Source: Lepus europaeus (taxonomy: Eukaryota > Chordata > Mammalia > Lagomorpha > Leporidae). From it: a DNA stretch of 64,000 bases. The notes beneath the pieces were generated by a model, which saw nothing but the letters and a program-made list of their open reading frames with translations, ran no database searches and had not been told where the DNA came from. The translations under genes and the position numbers were made by a program. Within the stretch, counting starts at the first letter, position 1. Each line of letters begins with the position of its first letter. The stretch is taken from NCBI RefSeq assembly GCF_033115175.1, contig NC_084831.1, positions 79,989,502 to 80,053,501 of the forward strand, read 5' to 3'. Positions 21,173 to 34,100 of the stretch are shown piece after piece.

Positions 21173-22264
21173 AACAATGTTATATACTTCAGTTATAGGG
21201 AAGCTCATTGCAAAAATGTGTATGGACTGTCACACACGATAAAAGCCAAAATTTTGCCTTATGCCCTCTTTGCTCTACAATAATCTTGTTTTGTTTTTCA
21301 GTTTCTGAAAGGTCAATTAAGTGAGCAGTAAATCTGATGAATCTATTCTAGACATTGGCAGGAGCATTGCATGTGTTCAAATAACTTAGGCCTTTCAAAT
21401 AAAAGTCCATGTCCCACCGAGGCTTTATCTCACTTCCCCTCTGAGTGTCCTCTGCTTCCTGCACTCAGCTGATCTGGACTCTGCTTGGAAGACTCTTTTC
21501 CTTCAAGTGGAGGCTGCTCCTTCTCTCAGTACTCAAGTATCAAGCACCAGAAGAGGATGGGGAGAAGTATTCTCCATCTGCCCTTTGCAACTTCCAAACT
21601 GGGTCATAACTGCTATTGTTTCATGTTTGTTATTAGAAAGCCTCATCTTGTGCCACTGGTTGATGCCCTCCATCCTCCCTTCCTTCATTGACACCCATCA
21701 GCCTTACCTAAGACAGGTTCTTGAATCACAACACTCTCTCCCTTTCCCTCCTAAAATCACGGAATGCTATCAGAATCTATATGAGCGAGTCAATCCATGG
21801 TTTAGCCTCAAAAGTTCTTGATCTTCATCCTATCTTTTTTAGACTTCAGCGTGCTATTTAATTGAGTCATGAAAATGACTCTTTATAAGTGAAAAAAAAT
21901 GAGAAAATATGATAATTCCAAATGGTTTGACCTCATACTTCCAAGGTCATACTCTGGATTGAGTAAAAACCTGGAACAGCTCCAATTGTGAAATTTTAAA
22001 TATCTGATGTCCTATTGGGGCCACCTCCTCCTGTCCTTCCGAGTGGCTCCTACTGAACAGGATTCATCAAATCATGCTGATCCTCGTCACTTCATGGCCT
22101 CTTTTCATCCTACCCAGCATCCCCTACATGCCTCTGTGTACATACCAAGTCCTTCCTTGATAACTCCTTAACTCTCTCATCTACTTTTTTATCACTCCTG
22201 CCCTGCACATATCTCTTGCTTTAAGCATATTGTCTGTGTGTCAGGGACATTCTATTACCCATTC
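21173..22264. other. Intergenic, no recognised feature
   Basis: A pyrimidine-rich segment at about 21420-22150 may contain old LINE sequence. Nothing could be assigned firmly. Confidence 0.35.
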
Positions 22265-22420
22265 AGTAAGTATTTTCAAGTACCTATCCATTTATGCCAA
22301 GCTGTCTATTAGATGAAGATTGTGAGGATAATTAAGCTAGATATGGTTTCTGCTCTCTGGAGCCTACAGCCAGCAGCATCAACAAGCAGGCAGGCAGTTA
22401 ACAATGCACAGTAGGTAGGT
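22265..22420 (+). repeat. LINE2 relic
   Basis: 'cagtaagtattttcaagtac', then 'gctagatatggtttctgctc' followed by tctggagcctac, follows the L2 3' pattern. Confidence 0.5.
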
Positions 22421-22854
22421 GCTATGCTAGGGGAAGCATACATTTGTAGGAAGCTGTGGTTTTGATAAATAATACCCACCTGGTATCTGCCACAGGAAAT
22501 GATGCTTCTGCTCTCATTTGCTCTAAGTAGAAAACAGATAGGAAACCTCAAGAAAAAGGAAAGAAGCAAATGACCCTGATTAAACCTTCCAGTTTGCCAA
22601 ATATTACTACATCTTAGAATTAGTCACATTGAGCAAAATCGATTTCCAGATACACTTTGGAATGACTAGAAATCTCTTTTTATTCATCTAATGATAGTCC
22701 TGTGCTATTAACCTTGGCAACAGGGAAGGAAGGACAGAGAGGTGGACGGAGAGAGGAGAGAGAGGGAAAGAAAGAGGGAAAAGGAGGGAGTGAGCAGGAG
22801 ATTGAATACAAACACCAGGCTTTTAAAATGATACTTTAAAATAACACCTTATTA
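22421..22854. other. Intergenic, no firm feature
   Basis: Contains a GA-rich low-complexity tract at 22727-22800. Confidence 0.5.
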
Positions 22855-23185
22855 AGAGGAGGCATTTAGTCTAGTAGTTAAGATACCAGTGTCCTACATT
22901 AAAGTACCTGGGTTCAGTCCCCAGCTCTGGCTCCTGATCACCCTGAGAGGCAGTAGTGATTGCTCCACTAATGGGTCCTTGCCACCCACATGGGAGATCT
23001 AGATTACGTTTCCAACTTCTAGTTTCAGCCCTGCTCAGTCCTGGCATTGCAGGTATTTGGGGAATGAACAGTGGATGAGATCAATCAATCTCTCTCACAT
23101 AGATAGATAGATAGATAGATAGATATATTGCCAGCTATCTCTCCTCCCTGACCAAATTAATAAATAAATAAAAATTTTTTAAAAA
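22855..23185 (+). repeat. C-SINE (old) with (GATA)n in its tail
   Basis: 'gcatttagtctagtagttaa' head, with a run of about seven GATA units at 23100-23127 and an AAATAAATAAA tail. Confidence 0.82.
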
Positions 23186-23339
23186 CTTCCTGACATGGGG
23201 CTTGAGTAGATTTTGTTTGCCCTTAATACTTTCACATGATTTCAGACATTTGGAGAAATACCAAAATCTTTCTGAGGAATAAATTTTCTAATCTTGTTTG
23301 TTAGAATGGTTTCTTAAAAAAAAAAAAAAAAAAGAGGAG

Positions 23340-23677
23340 GAGCTGGCACTGTGGTATGGCAGGTAAAACCTCCACCTGCAGTGCCGGCATACCATATAGG
23401 CGCTTGTTTGAGTTCCGGCTGCTCCACTTCCGATCCAGCTCTCTGCTATGGCCTGGGAAAGCAGTGGAAGATGGCCCAAGTTTTTGGACCCCTGCACCCG
23501 CGTGGTGAAAGGCACAGAGGAAACGCCTGGCTCCTGGTTTCAGATCGTCACAGCTCCAGCCATTACAGCCAATTGGGGAGTGAACCAGCAGATGGAAGAC
23601 CTCTCTCTCCCTGCCTTGCTTCTCCTTCTCCCTCTGTATAACTGTGACTTTCAAATAAATAATCTTTAAAAAAAAAA
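23340..23677 (+). repeat. C-SINE with target-site duplication
   Basis: Head 'agctggcactgtggtatggc', tail 'gactttcaaataaataatct'. Flanking aaaaaaagaggag-type repeats precede (to 23339) and follow (23668-23683). Confidence 0.9.
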
Positions 23678-23683
23678 GAGGAG

Positions 23684-24145
23684 ACAAATCTATAAAAGGG
23701 TTTGAGGAAGTTTATGCTAAAATTTCTCATTACAATCAAACATAGCAATTCAGGTATGAGCTAAATAATGAGAACAGAAAAGTTATTGAATTAGAAGACC
23801 TAAGCATAGTCATTGTCATTAAGAAAAGTCTATTTTATTCAGTTCCTGGAACCCAAATTCCAAAAGGGAAATATGTTAAATAGTTCTTCCTGGCAACTTT
23901 AACTGTCACAAGAGATAAACTTTTCCTAAATTTCAAAAGCAATTCCAAATCCACCAAAGGGGTAGATACTAAAAAACAACTGTAGGATGAATGCACAATT
24001 TAAACTCTAGAGGGCGCTTTAAGCTCATGATTCAGGCATATTTTAGGCTGGCACAGGAATGCAGCTATTCTTACTGACAGGGTGTGGCAAAGGGACCTGG
24101 AACTCCAAGAACCCAGTCAGTTAGTCCATTTAGAGCCAGGCCTTG
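23684..24145. other. Intergenic, no recognised feature
   Basis: No repeat or gene recognised. Confidence 0.4.
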
Positions 24146-25055
24146 GCCAACAAATATATAAAGAAATACTCAATATCACTAGCCATCAGGGAAATTCAAA
24201 TCAAAACCACAAGGCATATCACAACAGTTAAAGTGGCCATTAGCAAAGAGACAGAAAGTAACAAGTGTTGGTGAGGATGTAGAGAAAAGGAATATTGTAC
24301 ACTGTTGGTGAGAATGCAAATTAGTACAGCCATTTTGAAGAACAGTACAAAGGTTCCACAGAACTCTGACAACAGTCTGCCATGTGACCCACTACCTCGC
24401 TTCTGAGCACTTCCACCAAAGTGAAATCAGCATATCAAAGAAAAACTTGCACTTCCATGTTCATTGCAGGACTATTCACAACCACTGAGATATGTAATCA
24501 ACCTAGGTGTTCACTGATAGATGAATCGATGAAGAAAATGTGGTATATATGCACAATGGAATATTATTCAGCCAGAAAAATGGAATCTTAACATTAGCAG
24601 TAAAATGGATAGCACTGGAGATCATTAAACTAAGTGAAATAAGCCAGACACAGAGAGACAAATATCAGTGTGTTCTCTCTAATAAACGGAACTTTTTTTT
24701 TTAAAAAAAGGCCAATCTAAACTTGGTGATTACTAATGGTTGGGAAGGACGGGAGGGAGTGGGGACAGGGATAGAGGGAGATTGGATAAGGGATGCTAAA
24801 CACAGGCAGACAGAAGTATTGGGATCCAGTGATCCACAGCACAGTGGGGTGACTATGGTTCAAAACAACACTTTATGCACTGGAAGAGAGGAACTGGCAG
24901 GCTCCAAATTCAGAGAAAAGATATGGAAATGGAAATGCTAAATGCTGGATTTGATCAGTTTATGTTGGATACAAGTGTTGAAATACTGTACGGTACCCCA
25001 TAAAAGTATTCAAGTACTACATGTTAAACAAATTTCTTTAGTTAATAAAAAAAAT
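24146..25055 (+). mobile_element. Old L1 3' end (ORF2 C-terminus and 3' UTR)
   Basis: 'actcaatatcactagccatc' followed by agggaaattcaaatcaaaacc, 'gaatattattcagccagaaa' and 'gtgaaataagccagacacag' are L1 ORF2 end motifs. Older than the rabbit-type copies. Confidence 0.85.
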
Positions 25056-25276
25056 ACAGCAAGTCCTTAGTATCTGGGCTGAAAATCAGATAGTGTCACT
25101 ACCACCATCACGCATTGACTGGGTAGGCAGGGCAAATTGTAGGGGAGGAAGAAATGAGGCAGGTTTCAGGACTTGGCCAAGAAGAGAGAGGTGTAATGAT
25201 AACATTACCATTCTTCATTATTTTATCTGATAATGATAATAGTCAGCATTTGCAGAGTTTTAAATTAAATGCTAGA

Positions 25277-25610
25277 GGCTGGCGCCGCGGCTCAATAGGC
25301 TAATCCTCCGCCTTGCAGCGCCAGCACACCAGGTTCTAGTCCCGGTTGGGGCACCAGATTCTGTCCTGGTTGCTCCTCTTCCAGTCCAGCTCTCTGCTGT
25401 GGCCCAGGAGTGCAGTGGAGGATGGCCCAAGTGCTTGGGCCCTGCACCCGCATGGGAGACCAGGAGAAGCACCTGGCTCCTGGCTTCAGATCAGCGCAGC
25501 GCGCCGGCCGCAGCGGCCACTGGGGGGTGAACCAACGGAAAAGGAAGACATTTCTTTCGGTCTCTCTCTCTCACTGTCCATTCTGATTGTAAAAAAAATA
25601 AAATAAATAA
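25277..25610 (+). repeat. C-SINE2 (young type)
   Basis: 'ggctggcgccgcggctcaat' head and 'cattctgattgtaaaaaaaa' tail. taaattaaatgctaga occurs at 25261-25276 and again at 25638-25653, with about 27 bp between the A-rich tail and the second copy. Confidence 0.95.
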
Positions 25611-25794
25611 ATTAAATGCAAATTCCATAGTGCAAATTAAATTAAATGCTAGACACTAATATTTCACATACTCCCATCCAGACTCTCTGCTAAGATTTGA
25701 GGGTCCTGGGAGAAGAGAACAGATAGAGATCTAGATACTTTGTGTATAAATAGGAATCATTACTAAGCAGGCTAACAAGCTGTTGAAATCTATT

Positions 25795-26217
25795 TATGTC
25801 CTGTCAATAAAGAAACCTTTGTTGGACAAGTGGCTTGCAAATATTTTTTCCTATTGTGTTGGATGTCCCTTCACTGGCTGTTTCCTTTGATGTACAGAAG
25901 CTTCTGAGTTTGATATAATCCCATGTGTCTAATTCTGCTTTTCCTGCCTGTGCTTTGGGAGTCTCATTCAAGAAGTCATCACATATATCAATGTCTTCAA
26001 GTATTTTCCTCTCATTTTCTTCTAGCAATGTCATAGTCCCAATTCTTAAGTTTAGTCCTTTATCCATTTTGAGTTGATTTTTATAGACCGTGAGAGGTAA
26101 GGATCTAAATTCATTCTTCTACATACATACATCCAGTTTTGCCATCACAATTTTTGGAAAAATTTTCCTTTTCTTCACCGTATGGTCTGGGCACTTTTGT
26201 CAAAAATAATTACTGTA
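25795..26217 (-). mobile_element. L1 ORF2 fragment
   Basis: 'ttggatgtcccttcactggc', 'cagaagcttctgagtttgat' and 'tagtcctttatccattttga' are reverse L1 ORF2 sequence. Confidence 0.8.
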
Positions 26218-27255
26218 TTTTTAAAAGTTTATTTAAGGTATACAAATTTCATGTATTTCCTATATACAATTCATAAACATAGTGATACTTTCCAACATAC
26301 CCTCCCTCTGCCCATGCCCCAACCCTTCTTCCTCCTCCCTCTCCTATTCCCTTTCTCATTTTCTACAAAGATCTTATTTTCAGTTAACCTTTTTTTTTTT
26401 TTTTTTTTTTTTGACGGGCAAGTAGACAGTGAGAGAGAGAGACAGAGAGAAAGGTCTTCCTTTTCCATTGGTTCACCCTCCAAATGGCGGCTAAGGCCAG
26501 CACTCTGCACTGATCCGAAGCCAGGAGCCAGGTGCTTCCTCCTGGTCTCCCATGCGGGTGCAGGGCCCAAGCACTTGGGCCACTAAGTAAAAAGTTCAAA
26601 AATAGTATGAAGGAATAAAAACACTGTTTCTCAACAGTCAAGACAAGGGCTGTTAAAAACCATCACATCTCAAAGATTCAATTTCACTTCTGTAGATTAC
26701 CTTTTACGTGCTCTAATAGTTACCAGAGATCACAGAGAATATATGGTATTTGTCTTTTCATGATTGGATTATTTCACTAAGTACAATGGTTTCCAGTTGC
26801 ATCCATTTTGTTGCAAACAACAGGATTTCTTTTTTTTTTTTTACTGCTACATACTATTCCATAGTGCATATATACCACAATTTCTTTATCCAGTCTTCAG
26901 TTGATGAACATCTGGGTTGATTCCATATCTTAGTTCTTGTGAATTGAGCTGTAATAAACATGGATATGCTGATTAGTTTTTGTTTGGATAAATTCTCAGG
27001 AGTGGGATGGTTGTGTCATATGGTAAGTCTACATTCAAATTTCTAAATTATCTCCATACTGTCTTCCACAGTGGTTGCACCAGTTTACATTCCCATCAAC
27101 CGTGGATTAGGCTAATTTTTTCCTACATCCTCACCTGCATTTATTGTTTGTTGATTTACATATGAGATCCTTTCTAACTGGGGTGAGGTGAAATCTTATT
27201 GTGGTTTTGATTTACATATTCCTGATGGCTAATGATCCTAGATTTTTTTAATATC
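26218..27255 (-). mobile_element. L1 3' UTR and ORF2 end, interrupted by a SINE fragment
   Basis: Starts at the reverse 3' end ('tatttttaaaagtttattta'), runs through a pyrimidine-rich UTR, resumes at 26582 and continues into reverse ORF2 end motifs ('ttccagttgcatccattttg', 'atctgggttgattccatatc'). Confidence 0.85.
26391..26580 (-). repeat. 5'-truncated C-SINE inside L1
   Basis: A poly-T start followed by gacgggcaagtagacagtga, reading to gcacttgggcca, where the tRNA-like head is missing. Compared with other L1 copies here, about 26 bp of L1 is also lost at the right junction. Confidence 0.88.
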
Positions 27256-27256
27256 T

Positions 27257-27410
27257 CTGTTGGAATGAAGCTGGAAACCAACTGAACAAGCTCTAGAACA
27301 TATGCAGCCACGTGGTGACCAAACAACATGCTCCTAAATGAACAGTGGGTCATAAAAGAAATCAAAAGAGAAATAAAAAAATTCTGGAAGCGAATAAAGA
27401 TGATAATATA
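27257..27410 (+). mobile_element. L1 ORF2 fragment, inverted relative to its neighbour
   Basis: It translates with ML-LNEQWVIKEIKREIKKFW, an L1 endonuclease/RT-linker segment. It lies directly after a minus-strand L1 end and so is a candidate 5' inversion of that insertion. Confidence 0.7.
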
Positions 27411-28164
27411 AGGTTTTTAACAGGAAGTATTCTTTTATTATTATTTTTGCCAGCATAAGGCTCAAGTGGACTTTCATCTAAAAGCCTGACTCCCAAACAA
27501 AGAGGGGTATTTCCTTATATATGGTTTTAGTTTCTTTGCATCCTTATATGGCTACATGTATATATATGATGAGATATTCTAATGCTACATTGCAGCCACA
27601 GGAATTAATTTAATACTGCACATACATACATAGTTACTGATGATTTTTTTTCCATACACATACTGAGCTATATGTTGTCTAGCAAAGGTTAACACCATCC
27701 CTCAAAGCTAACAAGAGGAACCCAAGCTGATAGTAATTTTAAAGGCAAGCAAATAACAACTACATTTTATTTCCAGGATTAGTTCCTCCCCTTTTCTTCT
27801 TCTGACCTTGGAAAGGCCTCTACCACAACTGTAATCATGTTTTTTAGAAACAAGTTTAACTAAAAGACAAAGGCCTTTACCACACTACCTGTCTTGAAAC
27901 AGAAGCTTGTGTGCATGGATTAGATCAACATTTCTCATACTTCAGCTTTTCAGATGCTCTATTCCTCCATTCCACCCCAAGTCAGAAAGTATTTTGGGGT
28001 TAATTCGTTGGTAGGCTTGGTTCCAGACACATAGCTGAAATTATACTAATGTTATTCACAGAACATCAGCTTGATGAGGGCAGAGGAGACAAACTAATTT
28101 TCTTTGTAGTAACAATTAGAATCCTTAGAAAATTTAGAATAACAAGAATTCTTGCTACTGCTTA
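27411..28164. other. Intergenic, no recognised feature
   Basis: A+T-rich unique sequence. Confidence 0.4.
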
Positions 28165-28375
28165 ATAGTAATACAGCTGATACTGACTGAGCACTAGGCG
28201 CTGCTGTAACAGTTTTTCTTAATATCTCATTTTTATTCACAGAAACTCAATGAGTTGGCAATATTATGCCCACGTTTTACAAATCAGGTGGATGAAGGAA
28301 AGAGTGACTCAACAAATTGAGTAAGGTCATTTAGCTGGTGACAAGGTCAGCATGTTGAACCGAGGTGGTTGTGTT
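28165..28375 (+). repeat. MIR
   Basis: 'tactgactgagcactaggcg', 'tttacaaatcaggtggatga' and 'taaggtcatttagctggtga' match the MIR core. Confidence 0.75.
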
Positions 28376-28725
28376 ACTTTGAACCATTTCTTCTATACAT
28401 GGATCCATCTCAATGTTAGTGACATCTACTTGCCAGCAGGTGGAGCTAAAGGAACTGACCCAGACTAGTAAATATTTCTGGAATTAGCATGGAGAATTTT
28501 AGCAACATTTCAGTTTATCTGACCTAACTAAAATCTCATACCAATCTCATAGATTTTCTTACATTTTATTTTTCAGAAATGATTTTAAATACTCCATTAT
28601 AGCTTTATTAAATTATAGCATTTATTAAATAAGCAAGGTTCCATATGCATAAAGCTTGCAAATATATGAAATATTTTAGATTTAATGTTTCCCTGTGCAG
28701 GAAAAAATTTGTAAGATTCCAGTGA
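28376..28725. other. Intergenic, no recognised feature
   Basis: Unique sequence between MIR and SINE. Confidence 0.4.
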
Positions 28726-29044
28726 GGGGCTAGCACTGTGGCACAACAGGTTAAACCACTGCCTGTCACCCTGGCATCCCATGTGGGTGCCGGTTCAAGT
28801 CCTGGCTACTCCACTTCCAATTTAGCTCCCTGCTGATGTGCCTGAGAAGGCAGTGGAAAATGACCCAAGTCCTTGGGCCCCTTCATTCACTTTGGAGATC
28901 CTTTTGAAACTCCTGGCTCCTGGCTATGGCTTGGCCAGTCCCTGCCAATGTGGGTATCTGGGGAGTGAGCCAGCAGATGGAAGATCTCCCTCTCTGTCTC
29001 TGTAACCCTGCCTTTCAAATAAATAAATAAATCTTTTATAAAAG
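28726..29044 (+). repeat. C-SINE
   Basis: 'ggggctagcactgtggcaca' head, 'ctgcctttcaaataaataaa' tail. Confidence 0.9.
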
Positions 29045-29082
29045 ATGCTTATAAGGAAGCATTTTCTGTTAATTAAATGTCC

Positions 29083-29419
29083 AGGTTGGTGCCGCGGCTC
29101 AATAGGCTACTCTTCCACCTGCGGCACTGGCACACTGGGTTCTAGTCCCAGTCGGGGCGCCGGATTCTGGCCCAGTTGCTCCTCTTCCAGTCCAGCTCTC
29201 TGCTGTGGCCTGGGAGTGCAGTGGAGGGTGGCCCAAGTGCTTGGGCCCTGCACCCCCATGGGAGACCAGGGGAAGCACCTGGCTCTTGGCTTCGGATCAG
29301 CGTGGTGCACCGGCCGCAGCGCGCCAGCCACAGCGGCCATTGGGGGGTGAACCAACAGAAAAGGGAGACCTTTCTCTTTGTCTCTCTCTCACTATCCACT
29401 CTGTCTGTCAAAAAAAAAA
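29083..29419 (+). repeat. C-SINE2 with target-site duplication
   Basis: 'ggttggtgccgcggctcaat' head. aaatgtcc occurs at 29075-29082 and 29418-29425, right after the A tail. Confidence 0.95.
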
Positions 29420-29425
29420 ATGTCC

Positions 29426-30248
29426 TATGTACCCATCTTATCTACATTTAAAATACAGTCGGGAATCAAGAAATAAGGGGAAATCCCACTGAGTCACAGA
29501 ACTGTGGCAAAGGACTGTGCTCATCATAGCTATTGGCTAGAGTCATGTGGCAATTAAATTTGCTAATTTAACATAATCACATAGTTAATTGCCTAGCTTG
29601 CTTTTTTTTTTTCCTAGCTTGCTTTTTTTAATGATGGGCAATAGTCCATCACATTTGTCAATTTAACATAAATAGCTGTCTAGTTAGTTAATTTTGTTGC
29701 TCTGTTTTTCCGCTAGATGAGATCAGATTATTTGGAAACTCATGTGAAATACGCACACCAGGTAGTGAATCAGTTGCTCTTAATAACAAGCAGTGATGGA
29801 GGCAACCAAGAATAACAAACAGAAGATTCTAAGCATTCGGATTCATTGGTTCATTCAATTTCCTCAACTGAGTATATGAATATTACTCAGCCCTCATTTT
29901 CTGCCTGCTATGAGTAATCTTAATGATTGACAACAGCAACAACAAAATCTGTGTTACCAAATGGAAAACATATATAGAACATTATTTTTACTTTTCAAAT
30001 TAACAAAGGCCTTTTAAATATTACCTCTTATGAAATGCAGTGAGGTGTATGCTCTCATATACTATCTCATAGGCTATAAATGGGCACTGTCTTTCCAGTA
30101 ATGTTGCGGGCCATACACTTAGGAATGCTAAGGACCATAAAAATCTTTACTCTTGACACATCAGCTGATATATCCAGACGTATAAGGAAATAACTAAAAC
30201 TGTGAACAAGGTGTTCAGAGCAGCAGTCTATGAAAGATGCCAAAACTG
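29426..30248. other. Intergenic, no recognised feature
   Basis: A+T-rich. cctagcttgctttttt is tandemly duplicated at about 29593-29628. Confidence 0.4.
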
Positions 30249-30259
30249 AGAATAATTTC

Positions 30260-30611
30260 TTTTTTACTTTTATTTATTTATTTATTTATTTATTTTTTAA
30301 TTTGACAGATAGAGTTAGACAGTGAGAGGGAGAGAGAGAGACAGAGAGAAAGGTCTTCATTCCGTTGGTTCACCCTCAAATGACCACTACAACTGGAGCT
30401 ACTCCAATCCGAAGCAAGGAGCCAGGTGCTTCCTCCTGGTCTCCCATGTGGGTGCAGGAGACTAAGCACTTGGGCCATTCTCCACTGCTCTCCCTGGCCA
30501 CAGCAGAGAGCTTGACTGGAAGAGGAGCAGCTGGGACTAGAACCGGCACCCATATGGGATGCTGGCGCCACAGGCGGAGGATTAACCAAGTGGACCAGGG
30601 CACTGGCCCCA
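30260..30611 (-). repeat. C-SINE with 11-bp target-site duplication
   Basis: Begins in a (TTTA)n tract and ends with the head near 'ggaccagggcactggcccc'. agaataatttc flanks it at 30249-30259 and 30612-30622. Confidence 0.92.
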
Positions 30612-30622
30612 AGAATAATTTC

Positions 30623-31154
30623 AATATTTAATAATAATTATAAGATATGATGTGTTCACATGATGAAATTCTACTGAGTCACTTAAAATTGGATTTGTGA
30701 AAAATTTTACTGACATAATAAATTCCTTTGAACTAAATATCCACTTAAATATTTCTGTAACATTGGACATGTTAATTTATATCTGTATTTATTTATTTAT
30801 TTATTTGTGCTTGGCACAGAGGAAACATTAAGACATTGTTAGTTTCCTCACCAACTCTTCGTCCTCATTCCAAAATGATCTTTTAGTGGGTAGCTTATAA
30901 TATAATGTCCTGTTTTTAAATGTTTGAATATATAGAATACTCTTAGTGAGTTAAGAAAAAAAAAGTGTGTATACATATAAAATAACAAGTAATCAAAATT
31001 TCCTTCTTTAAATCTTATAATGTTTTCTAAGTTTTTATTTACAATAAACATGTATTATTTAATACTGGAACAAAGGTTTTTATATGTAACCAAGAAAAAA
31101 CTTAAGTAGTAGAAAGGCCAAAACATGATGGAAAACGGTACACACTCATGTACC
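30623..31154. other. Intergenic, no recognised feature
   Basis: Contains a (TTTA)n run near 30790. Confidence 0.4.
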
Positions 31155-34100
31155 CTTTTTAAAATTATTTAATTAATTAATTTTTTAAGGAATACAAGTT
31201 TTATAAGTACAACTTTAGGAATATAATTATTCTTCCCATCATACCCACACTCCCACCCCTCCTCCTCTTCCCACTCCCCTTCTGAATCGCATTCACCATT
31301 AAGATTCATTTTCAATTAACTTTGTACACAGGACACCAACTCTATACTAAGTAAAGATTTCAACAATTTGCACACACACACACACACAAAATTGTTTCAG
31401 AACAAGTATCACAGTTAACTCTCATAATACAACTCATTCAGGACAGAGGTCCTGTATGGGAGTTAGTACACAGTGATTCCTGTTGTTAATTTAACAATTA
31501 ACACTCTTACATACGACGTCAGTGACCACCCGAGGTTCTTGACTTGAGCTGCCTAGGCTATGGAATCCACAAACTTCGTCAGTATTTAGACAAGACCATT
31601 GGCAATGTGGAAGTTCTCTCCTCCCCTCAGAGAAAAGTACATCCTTCTTTGATGGCCACTTCTTTCCATTGGAATCTCACTTACAGAGATCCTTCATGTA
31701 GAATATTTTTTTTGCCTCAGTGTTTTGGCTTTCCATGCCTGAAATGCTCTCAACGGGCTTTTCAGCCAGATCAGGTAGACTTAAGGGCTGATTCTGAGGT
31801 CAGAGTGTTACTTAGACATAATTGTCATTCTGTGAGTCTGCTGTGTGGACTCCTTTCCCATGTTTGAGCATTCTCTCCTTTTTAACTCCATCTATTACAA
31901 TTATCCCATACTTGATCCTATTAATATGGTCATTTTAACACTTAATCCTATTTATGTTCACTTTACCACTTAATATGATCACTTTAGCACTTAGGATGAC
32001 ATTTTTATCATCCAGTTCAATGGGATTTGGGGGTCTCATGATAAGTTTTTAAACTGTACCCTTAGAAGTAAGTCCTTAGGAATGTATGCAGAGCTATACA
32101 GCTTGACAGTTACAAATTTCCTCCTCCCTCTCTTATTCTCACTTGTATTTCTCACTGAGATCCATAGTCAATTGACTTTATACACATATGATTAACTCTA
32201 TCTTAAGTAAAGGTTCAACAAATAGTATGAAGAGAAAAAAATGAAAAAACAAAAACCAAAAACACCCCAAAAGTGTTCCTCAAGAGTCAATACAAGGGCA
32301 GCTCAAGTCATCCCTTATCAAAGTGTCACTTTCACTTCTGCAGATTTCATTTTAGGTGCTCTATTCATTGTCACAGATCAAAGAGAATATCTAAATATCA
32401 TCACTAAATATGATATTTTCCAGATTAATCCATTTTGTTGCAGATGAACAGATTTAATTTCTTTTTTTACTGCTGCATAGTATTCTATAGTGTACATATC
32501 CCATAATTTCATCATCCAATTTTTGGTTGATGGGAATTTAGATTGTTTCCATGTCTTAGCTATTGTGAATTGAGCTGCAATAAATATGGGGGTTAAGATG
32601 ACTCTTCTATGTACTGATTTCATTTCCCTTGGGGAAATTCCCAGGAGTAGGATGGCTTGGTCATATGGTAGGTCTATATTCAGATTTTTGAGGTATCTCC
32701 ATACTGTCCTCCACAGTGGCTTTACAAGTCTACAATCCCACAAACAGTGGATTAGAGAACCTTTTTGCCCACATCCTTACCAGCATTTGTTTTTTGTTGA
32801 TTTCTGTATGAAAGCCACTCTAACTGGGGTGAGGTGAAACCTCATTGTGATTTTGATTTGCATTTCCCTGATGGCTAGTGATCCTGAACATTTTTCCGTG
32901 TGTCTATTGGTAATTTGGATTTCCTCTTTCAAAAAATGTCTGTTTAAGTCCTTTGCCCATCTCTTAACTGTGTTTTTTGTTTTGCTGCTCTGGAGTTTCT
33001 TGATCTCTTTGTATATTCTAGTTATTAAACCTTTATCCATTGCATAGTTTGCAAATAATTTCTCCCATTCTGTTGGTTTCTTCACTTTCCTGACTATTTT
33101 TTTGCAGTACAGAAACTTCTCAATATGATGTAATCCCATTTGTTCATTTTGGCTCTGATTGCCTGTGCCTCCGAGGTCTTTTCCAAGAAGTCTTTGCCTA
33201 TGCCAATGTCTTGCATGGTGTTCCCAATGTTCTCTAATAATTTGACAGTGTCATATTATAGACTCAGATCTTTAATCCATTTTGAGTGGATTTTTGTGTA
33301 AGGTGTAAGGTAGGGGTCTTGCTTCATACTTCTGCATGTGGAAATCCAGTTTTCCCAGCACCATTTGTTGAAGAGACTGTCATTGCTCCAGGGATTCGCT
33401 TTAGCTCCTTGGAAAAAAACAAGTTGGTTGTAGATGCTTGGATTGATTTCTGGTGATTCTACTCTATTCCATTGGTCTATCCATCTATTTTTCTATCAGT
33501 TCCAGGCTGTTTTTATTATAACTGCCTTATAGTATGTCTTCAAATCTGGTATTATGATGCATCTGGCTTTGTTTTTATTGTATAAGATTGCTTTAGATAT
33601 CTGAGGTCTCCTATGTTTCCATATAAACTTCAGCATCATTTTCTGAGAAGAATGCCTTTGGTATTTTGATTGGTATCATATTGAATCTGTAAATTGCTTT
33701 CAGGAGAATAGAAATTTTGATACTATTGATTCTTCCAATCCATGAATATGGAAGATTTTTCCATTTTTTGTATCTTCTTCTATTTCTTTTAGTTTTTTAT
33801 AATTCTCATTGTAGAGATCTTTAACATCCTTGGTTAAATTTATTCCAAGGTATTTGATATGTTTTATAGGTATTTTGAATGGGATGGATCTTAGAAATTC
33901 AGTCTCAGCCTTAGAATTGTCTGTGTATACAAAGGCTGTTGATTTTTGTATACTGATTTTATATCCTGTACTTTACCAAACTCTTCTATGAGTTCCAATT
34001 CTCTTGGTGGAGTGTTTTGGATCCCCTGTATACAGAATCATGCCATCTGCAAATAGGGATAGTTTGATTTCTTCCTTCCGAATTTGTATCCCTTTGATTT

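Noticed and set aside
31544-31867. 107-codon plus-strand frame
   Set aside because: It lies entirely in a reverse L1 3' UTR. The same sequence appears in the opposite orientation near 55950-56250.
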